A stretch of DNA of 64,000 nucleotides, from contig VNWV01000001.1 of the NCBI GenBank assembly GCA_009801085.1, forward strand, positions 6,820,001 through 6,884,000. Reading direction: 5' to 3'. Both the position numbers and the translations under genes were made by a program. Below, in pieces: positions 57,444 through 64,000 of this stretch. Within the stretch, counting starts at the first letter, position 1. Each line of letters opens with the position of its first letter. Source of the stretch: Lasiodiplodia sp. COLG20 (taxonomy: Eukaryota; Ascomycota; Dothideomycetes; Botryosphaeriales; Botryosphaeriaceae). The notes below the pieces were generated by a model, which was not told where the DNA came from, did no database searches, and saw only the letters and a list, made by a program, of their open reading frames with translations.

Positions 57444-58091
57444 TTTGCCAATTTATAGTAGAAGTCTCAATTCCATGTCGGCTACAGTTGCATTTTCTTA
57501 TATGTAAGCATGTATACTACGGGCAGTTTTTTCGGCGCTCAAAAAACTCTCTGCGAGTCGTGCATCGCAATTTCTGGCAATGTCTGCCAGACATTTGTCT
57601 TATACGTACACGGCTGAAACCCACTGCTCGGCCAAACCCCACATGGCTGGCCTAAAATGAAACTAGGGACCACGCGATTCAGGGAACTCTTCGGGCAATT
57701 GCGGGCAACATTCAGATAATATACACCCTCTTGAGACTACCGATTCGCTGCCACGTTGTACTCGGCAATAAAGATCGGCCCTGCGGTTCTCAGCTAGCTC
57801 CATTTGGATGAATTTCTCAAACGCACTTCTCTTTTCATAAACCAAAAGAAGGGAGATGCTCTGAACGATGGATACACGGATTGCTCGTTCTCCGAACAGT
57901 CCCTCAATGAAACCGAGAATCGGGATGAGCAACCTTCAGTGAAGAACTCGACGCTGCTATTTCGTTTCAAGATAGGAATTTTCATCATTTTGCTTGCTCG
58001 ACCGTCCAGAGATACTCCAGGCCAAGACTTATGAATTAAATTAGGTCAAACCCCTCTTTTCTTCCCTCCCCCGCAGCTCGTCCCCCCAATT
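57444..58091. other. spacer P450 promoter / SurE-like 3' end
   Basis: 648 bp of mixed composition. It contains the P450 5' region (57444-57700) and the 3' flank of the SurE-like gene. Short open frames at 57663-57932 and 57804-58034 lack motifs. Confidence 0.5.
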
Positions 58092-59247
58092 CTACTCATG
58101 CCTCCAAGGAAACGACCGCATCTCCGCCTTACCCACACTCTCCCTCTTCCTCAACGCCCTCCCATCCTGCACGAGCGGCGCCAGCTTGTGCTGAACACTC
58201 GTCGTGTTCCTGCCGACGGGGGCGTCGTAGTCGACGGTGAAGACGCTGACGGCGCTGCGGCAGCTCTTGCCGTCGACGACTTCGGTCTCGCCGGGCAGGC
58301 TGCAGTCCCCGTTGATGCAGATGTTGACGCCGGGGCCGACGATGTCGCCGTAGCGGAAGAGCTTGGTGGTTTCGTTGTAGACGGCGATGTCGGAGAGGGC
58401 GCCGCCCGTCAAGCGGGTGAGGATGAAGGGCGGGTCGACGCACGAGTCGTTGGTGAAGGAGGTGATGGTCGGGAAGTTGACGCTGTGTGAGGACGGCTGT
58501 TAGTGCTTGAAGCCCAAAAATAAAAATAGAGAGGGAGCAACAAAAAAAGAAGGGTTCCACATACTTAAGCCCATACCCCAACGGCAACAGCCTCTCTCCC
58601 TTCTTCGTCCCCTTCACCAACTGCTCCACAAGCTTAACCGTCAACTCGGCATGCACCGTTGCCGGATCCGCATACCCGCTCGCCGTCGTCTCGTTGATCC
58701 ACTCATAGCTCCTCTGGCCCCCAATACTGCTCGCCGACACCGCTATCGCCGGCACGCCGCGGCCGACGGCGGCGTACGTCGCGCCCATGGTGCCCGACAG
58801 CGTGTACAGGAAGGACCCCAGGTTCTGGCCGACGTTGGGCCCGGCGACGAGCAGGTCGGGCAGCGTGACGTTGGGCCACACGCGCGGCATGACGTAGTCG
58901 AGCGCGACGAAGGTGCAGGCGGCGGGAGTGCCGTTGTAGTACCAGATGTGCGAGTCGGACGGGTCGGAGCCCAGCGCGGGCGCGCCCGCCGCGACGGACG
59001 AGAATTCGCCGTCCGTGACGAGCGTGGCGGACGAGGAGAAGACGGCCCTGCCTCCTTGGCCCGAGTTGTCGACGACGGGCGCGACCATCAGGACGTTGTG
59101 GCCGGCTTCTTTGAGCAGGCGGTAGGTCTCGCGGATGTTGGCGCTGGCCCAGCCATCGTCGTTGTTCAGCAGGATGTTCAAAGCCTGCGCGGACGGCGTG
59201 GAGGAGAGCGCTGCAAGCACTGCGGGAACGAGTGTCGAGAAGCGCAT
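58092..59247 (-). CDS. secreted SurE-type 5'/3'-nucleotidase / acid phosphatase
   Basis: SurE-fold metallophosphatases hydrolyse nucleoside monophosphates or act as acid phosphatases; fungal members are often secreted. Exons 59247-58565 and 58482-58092 (82-nt intron) encode 357 residues. A signal peptide covers about residues 1-20 (hydrophobic core LVPAVLAAL, then TPSAQA). The metal site NILLNNDDGWAS follows with the paired Asp30-Asp31, then VVDNSGQGG, a NGTPAACTFVALDY block, DLLVAGPNVGQNLG and SGTMGATYAAVGRGVPAIAVS. Exon 2 starts NVNFPTITSF. Several Asn-x-Ser/Thr sites agree with secretion. The frame opens 27 nt earlier from a TTG; the first ATG gives the signal peptide. Confidence 0.9.
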
Positions 59248-60191
59248 GGCTGCGGTTGAGGTTGACGAAGGCAACGGCAGGTGGAGCGAAAGAAAAAAGC
59301 GGAAGCAGCGACGACCAAAGAAAGACAGTGCTAGGCAGTCCGGAAATTTATAACTGCGAGCTCAAGATGAAAACCGGTCCCTGCATGTCACCCTTGTCGG
59401 GACTGGGGGATATCAAGGCAGGATCTGGCGCGAAAATAGCATCAATGCCGTCCAGGAACTGCCATTGAGCCAATGGGAGTCTTCCGCATCACCTCGGAGT
59501 TTGCAGTTCATGTCCTTCTGTTTACACTCCGCCCCCCGAAAATCTGGGATGGTCAACATAGCCGCATGAAACGAACGTGCTGTGGCGTAGATAGGCTGCG
59601 GTGGTTGCGGAGATACTGCAGCAAATCCAGGTACGCGGCATCGCTCTGCCGAACCACCTCCCCTTCTGAGCCATAGTGAGCGGGAACGCGAGCTTGGCCG
59701 TCGCGGTGGCCCACCAATTAGTGCTGCGACCAGCGCGATCGGCGCAGGGGGTACAAAGATAGGCTGGACACGCTGCGGGGAGATGGCGAAGGGCTGAGGC
59801 CTAAGAACAGCGGTGTCGGCGGCTGCCGACTATCAGCCCTGTGCCTGTTATCGTCCGAAATTTATAAGTGTTAAGGAACACGAGGTAGGAGAAGCGAGCT
59901 ATGCCGCTTGAAAGTGTTGGAATCGGGTCTGATAAGGTAGCGGGAGATGGCCCTCGCGTTGCCGAAATCGGCGGGCTATAATTCTGACCAATCACTGAAA
60001 AAGTGACCACAGCACAATCAATCATTGGCACAGCAACTGTATCGAGATGACGCAATAGAATCCCGTAGTGTATTATCCACGCCTAAATCATCTGCACAAT
60101 AGCGAACTGATATTTCCAATCGACGACCTTATATATACTACACACAAGACAAAACAACTACCATCTACATCAAACATTATCATCCAAACCA
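59248..60191. other. spacer SurE-like promoter / membrane-protein 3' end
   Basis: 944 bp. It includes the SurE-like upstream region and, at 60068-60191, AT-rich 3' flank of the next minus-strand gene. A second AATTTATAA at 59857-59865 resembles the TATA box above but has no gene behind it. No gene recognised. Confidence 0.5.
59346..59352 (-). promoter_or_regulatory. TATA box of the SurE-like gene
   Basis: TATAAAT on the minus strand, about 100 nt upstream of the start codon at 59247, a suitable distance for a core promoter. Confidence 0.4.
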
Positions 60192-62103
60192 TCAATACAC
60201 CACCCTCCTCCCCTCCAACTCTCTCAGCCTCCCCATCACCCTCTCCTCCTCCTCATCCAACTGCTGCATCTCCGTCAACCGCTGCCTCCTCTCCTGCAAC
60301 CTCTGCGCCTCCCGCCTCAGCCGCACAATCTCATCCGTATCATCGCCATGCGGTGGCGCTAGCCCTCCTTTCCCACTGTTGCTACTACTACTACCTCCGC
60401 CTCCACCCCCACCACCATGCTCCGACGACACCCGATCCCCCGCCTCGCTACTGCCGCTACCACCCACACCACCAAAACCTCCCCGCGGTGCAAACGCCGC
60501 AATTCCACTTCCTCCCGCCGCCGGTGGGTACGACGACGGCGGCGTAGCGATCGTCGCAGCGTCGCCGTCATCGTCATCCGACCGCACACTGCTAATGCCC
60601 GGCACGTCGAGGTGCCCCGCGCCGTCAAGCGAAGGCGGCACGCCCGGGAGGTAATCGTGGTGGAAGCTGTTGTGGTGGTTGTGGTTGTGGCCGCCTTGCT
60701 GCTGCCAGCCGTTGCTACCAGGCGCTTCGTGGATGCTTCTGCTATCGTTGCTGTAGTCGTGGCTGTGCAGCGAGCTGAGCGACGCGAACATGGCGAGCGG
60801 ATGCGGTGGCGAGGAGGAAGATGCAGGGGCTGGGGCGAAGGCGGCGCCGCTGCTGCTGCTGCCGCCGTTACTGGTGCCGATGATAGCGGCGGGCGGGCTC
60901 GTGATGGAGGGGGAGGAGAGGTGCGATGTGCTGTTGTTGTAGGCGTGGTTCATCATCATTGGGATGCTGCCGGGTTTGGGCGGTATGTATTCCGGCTGCG
61001 CCATGGGCGCCGGGCTGTACTGTGCTGCTGCCGGCGCGGGCGAGGAGAAGGACGAGGTGCGCGGCCCGCCGCCAACGATTGTCGAGGAAGGGCTCATGAC
61101 GATGCTGCCGCTGGCGTTGGTGCTGGCGTGGTGTTCAGGGTGGTTGTAGTTGTTGTTGTAGCTGTTGTAGACGCCGGCGCCGCTGCCGGCCATGGACGGG
61201 CTGCTGACCGTGTTGACGCCGACCATCGGCCCGCCCTTGTTGTGCGGTAGTGATGTGTAGTGCAACTCTGGCAGATCCTTGCCGGCATCGCTGCCGCTGC
61301 GGTCGAGGGCGGGGTGGCGTCGGCGCCGGCGCAGGAAACAGAAGGTGAAGAGGAGGCCGGCGATGGCGAGTATGCCGAGCGGGACGCCGACGCCGACGCC
61401 GACTTTGCTGCTGGTCGACATGCTGCCGCCGTTGGTCGTGTTTGCGGATGTTGCTGCTGGAGAGAGGGCTGAGGAGAGGGCGGTTGTGGGGTGGGAGGTG
61501 GAGGCGGGAGGAAGTGTGACAGCCGCGCCGGGATGGAGGGGGTCGGTTTCGAGGCTGCCTAGGTCTTGCTCGCGCCAGCGGACTTGGATGGCGTAGCCGC
61601 TGGGTACCGAGACTTCGGTGGTTTTGTAGGTGCTGGGTGTGTCGGAATAGCTCTCGTGGTAAGTGTATGTCCAGACGCTGCTGGTCGGCTCGGTGGAAAT
61701 GCACCAGCTTTCAGAGCCGGTCAGGCACTGGTAGCCCCTAGTATGTGCGAGTTAGTCAGATGCGTTTGGCTGTGGCGCAATGCACGAGGGAGGGAGGAAG
61801 GACGTACGTCGGACAGCAGATTATTGCGTTTTCGCCCTCAGCTATCGGAGGGCCGAAAGGACTCCCTCCGCTGGCGCTTTTTGGCCGCTTACATGCCGAC
61901 GTGTAGTTTTCCGGGCAGATGGCTGGTGAGTAGTAGCCAGCATAGCCGTACCAATAACTCTTGGAAAACGACGGAGGCATGCAATCGAAGTCGGCGTAAT
62001 TTTCTGGCAGTGTTGAGCAAGCGGCCGGCATTGTGAACACCGTCGTCAGCGCTCCGGCTGGCGGCGTGTTGTCGTGGTCTGGTTCTGCATCTGATGTCGT
62101 CAT
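60192..62103 (-). CDS. single-pass membrane protein with low-complexity cytosolic tail, unknown function
   Basis: Exons 62103-61808 and 61737-60192 (70-nt intron) encode 613 residues. The N-terminal half is extracytosolic in style: TTVFTMPAACS, then Cys- and Tyr-rich segments (ADFDCMPPSFSKSYWYGYAG, AICPENYTSAC, AIICCPTGYQCL) and a Ser/Thr-rich stalk. A helix at about 211-234 (VGVGVGVPLGILAIAGLLFTF) is followed by a stop-transfer run of five Arg. The roughly 370-residue tail is rich in Ser, Gly, Pro, Asn and His, ending with a heptad-like coiled coil (EIVRLRREAQRLQERRQRL). The layout resembles fungal cell-wall sensor or WSC-like single-pass proteins, but no WSC domain is visible. No cleavable signal peptide is evident at this ATG. 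Confidence 0.75.
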
Positions 62104-64000
62104 CTTGTCGCCCAATTGATGTTTGCTACAAAGTGACCAGGCGATTGGACACTTCTTCGATATGCTTGGCCTCGAACGTTGGCGAAACGGGGGAGGGACC
62201 CTTCCGACAAGTTGAAGAAAAGAGCACCGAAGGAAACAGAAGAAACAAAGAGAGTATGAAGGGCGGAGAGCCGCGTTACAGACGGGAATGCACAGGGTCA
62301 CGTCCGGCCCGGCCTGCCTTCTCGACCGAGCAAGTCTCACAGAGCCAAGTCTTACAGCGTTCACGGTGCCGCAGCCATGAGATAGGGGCCGACTGCTCGT
62401 GAGATGACTGGCCGCGCCTGCATTGCCTCCCCGACGCTGGGTTCGCTGGCTGCCGAGAACATGGATAGATGCAGGCGCTATCACTCTTGCTGGCGTCAGT
62501 ACGACATCAAGCCATCAACCACAAGGCTGAAGGCTCCAGCCTGCTCCAATCCACAGCTCTTTTTCATCACATTTTCCGGCTGCCGAGCGGCGATAGGGCC
62601 TCGAGTTTGTGCTTCAAAAATGAGTGACTCGGAAGCTCCGGCTGTCTGCTACAGTAGAGTGAATCAAACCAAAGTCATTGCTTTGTAGGAATTGAGGCGT
62701 TGACAGGGGCGTGTAACCACTGTGCGAGGCTGTCAGACCCCGGCCGAAGGATGCGGAGGCACCAAAGTCGCGGGGCGTTTGCCTCTAGCCACTGGCCAAT
62801 AGGCGTCTGCTATTTGGGCTGCGAAACACAGCAGATGCGTGATTCGGCGGGCGACAGGCGCGCTTTGGGGGCCAGAGAGCGGCAGGGAGTGAGGTCGAGG
62901 TCACGAAAGGCTGGAATTAAGGTCGCACGACAGCTGCTATTTGGGGGCCAGGCCTGCCACTTGTCGACCGATGCGGCTGAAGTGGTGGCGATGGAATGCA
63001 GTTCGGACCGGCAACATCTTGCTTCTTCTCAACAGCGTGACACCGCGGCTGCCGCTCATCAACAGGGGCGAATGTGCGCAGGAGGGTTGCAGTCCAGGAA
63101 ATGCCTCCATGACGCGAGAGTCAGCGATGATGGAGCGCATGAGATGAGAGAGGAAGAAGATGATGGAAAAGTGATGGGCGGATTGACGAGGAAGGGGCCA
63201 CGATATACAGCCGAAGACTAGCGTGAATTTGCTTTTCGCTCATGTCATGGGGAATTGAAGCTATCGTCCGGACGAGAATGTATAATTATTAATTTAACAT
63301 TTACGTCTGGACGATAGCTGCAACTGCCCACATAATTCGAATAATTTTTTTCAAAACTATCTATCCTGTGGGGCCTTAGTTGCCCACTGCTATTCTTCGC
63401 GCTAGCTTTCGGCTGCAATACCCCTCTATAAGCTACACGCGCTAACCCTTTCAGGCGCCCTTCCCACAACCACCCTACACAGATCCAGAGGCAGAACACT
63501 AGCGTACAGCTGATCTGCTTTTCAAGTGGGAACTAAGCCGCTTCGAAATGCCGAAAGACATCATCCCACGTACCGAAGCAACACCACGAGGATCAATGAA
63601 GCCCGACCCCGATAACTATTGGACGATTCCACCAGTTATATAGCCAAACCTCAACGTTTCTGAGCCAGTGTAGTTCCTCTAGAACATGCTTACAGATATC
63701 TTCTGCTATCCGTCTCTCAATTGATTTTCGCACAGTTACACCAAAGCAGCAAAACAATTCATTCACGTCAGAGGCAACCGAAAGCTTGCACCATACCTCA
63801 TTGCCGAGAAGTTGCTTCATTGATCAGAATGGTGAGTGTTGGTTTTTTTTTTTTTTTTTTATAACAACAGGGGCTGGGTGAGGGGTGATCTGGACTGCAT
63901 CGCCCGAACGACCGTTAGTCCCTACAGTAAGAAAGATTTTTTTTTTCTAGCATTGTGACTGTGATGTGATAGAGATTAATTAGCTTTGCAGTAGCCAATG
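62104..64000. other. right-end intergenic region with hairpin copy
   Basis: 1.9 kb. 62104-63200 is GC-moderate promoter-like sequence upstream of the membrane-protein gene. Hairpin copy C is at 63248-63416. Beyond it a 31-codon ATG frame (63548, plus) and a 75-codon ATG frame (63593-63820, minus, with hydrophobic and Trp-rich residues) have no family match. There is an 18-nt T run at 63843-63860. Confidence 0.45.
63248..63416. repeat. palindromic element, copy C (169-bp unit)
   Basis: A hairpin at 63248-63330 with 24-nt arms (63248-63271 and 63307-63330) and four arm mismatches, followed by an AT-rich segment and CTGCTATTCTTCGCGCTAGC then CGGCTGC, ending at 63416. Both the hairpin length (83 bp) and the total (169 bp) equal copy B. 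The segment between hairpin and 20-mer is much less conserved than the two ends. Confidence 0.83.

Noticed and set aside
1..64000. CRISPR arrays, rRNA, tRNA and intact transposase genes
   Set aside because: No regularly spaced repeats, no rRNA blocks, no convincing tRNA B-box or cloverleaf, and no transposase or reverse-transcriptase motifs were seen by eye.

Overview
The window reads as nuclear DNA from a filamentous ascomycete (Pezizomycotina). Genes carry short GT-AG introns, mostly 49-125 nt. The protein set is typical of the group: a fungal NLR-like patatin-NACHT protein, a HET-domain gene, a DUF3433 membrane protein, a zinc-finger/Zn2Cys6 regulator, a fungal P450 and a Pma1-type H+-ATPase. 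The pyrG copy carries the lineage-typical GWD...GTGA insert. I cannot name the genus; Dothideomycetes or a relative is a guess.

Left part (1-20.8 kb), mostly housekeeping and transport. It starts with the 3' end of an mRNA cap (guanine-N7) methyltransferase and a small three-helix membrane protein. Two convergent MFS transporters follow (allantoate-permease type and Git1 type). ENP2 (90S pre-ribosome) and MED13 (Mediator kinase module) diverge from a shared 454-bp promoter. Next come an OMP decarboxylase (pyrG/URA3 type) whose 5' end cannot be resolved, an AT-rich tract, and a small divergent protein kinase.

Middle (20.8-38 kb), long spacers. A GRE2-like NADPH reductase and the PMA1 H+-ATPase sit among about 13 kb of mostly GC-rich sequence in which I recognise no other gene.

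Accessory block (37.5-53 kb). A patatin-NACHT NLR-like protein is tail-to-tail with a second kinase of the same divergent family as the first. Then come a HET gene cut by one in-frame TAA and a large DUF3433 membrane protein. The block looks like an allorecognition or innate-immunity island in partial decay.

Right part (53-64 kb). A C2H2+Zn2Cys6 regulator and a P450 lie on the same strand, separated by an array of six degenerate 17-bp repeats just upstream of the regulator. A secreted SurE-type phosphatase and a single-pass membrane protein with a low-complexity tail follow.

An undescribed-looking palindromic element, an 83-bp hairpin with 24-nt arms, occurs three times (2.2, 37.6 and 63.2 kb). 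Two copies share a longer 169-bp unit with the same internal spacing. Exon structures were worked out by eye from reading frames, splice sites and family motifs. Where a junction is uncertain the entry says so.
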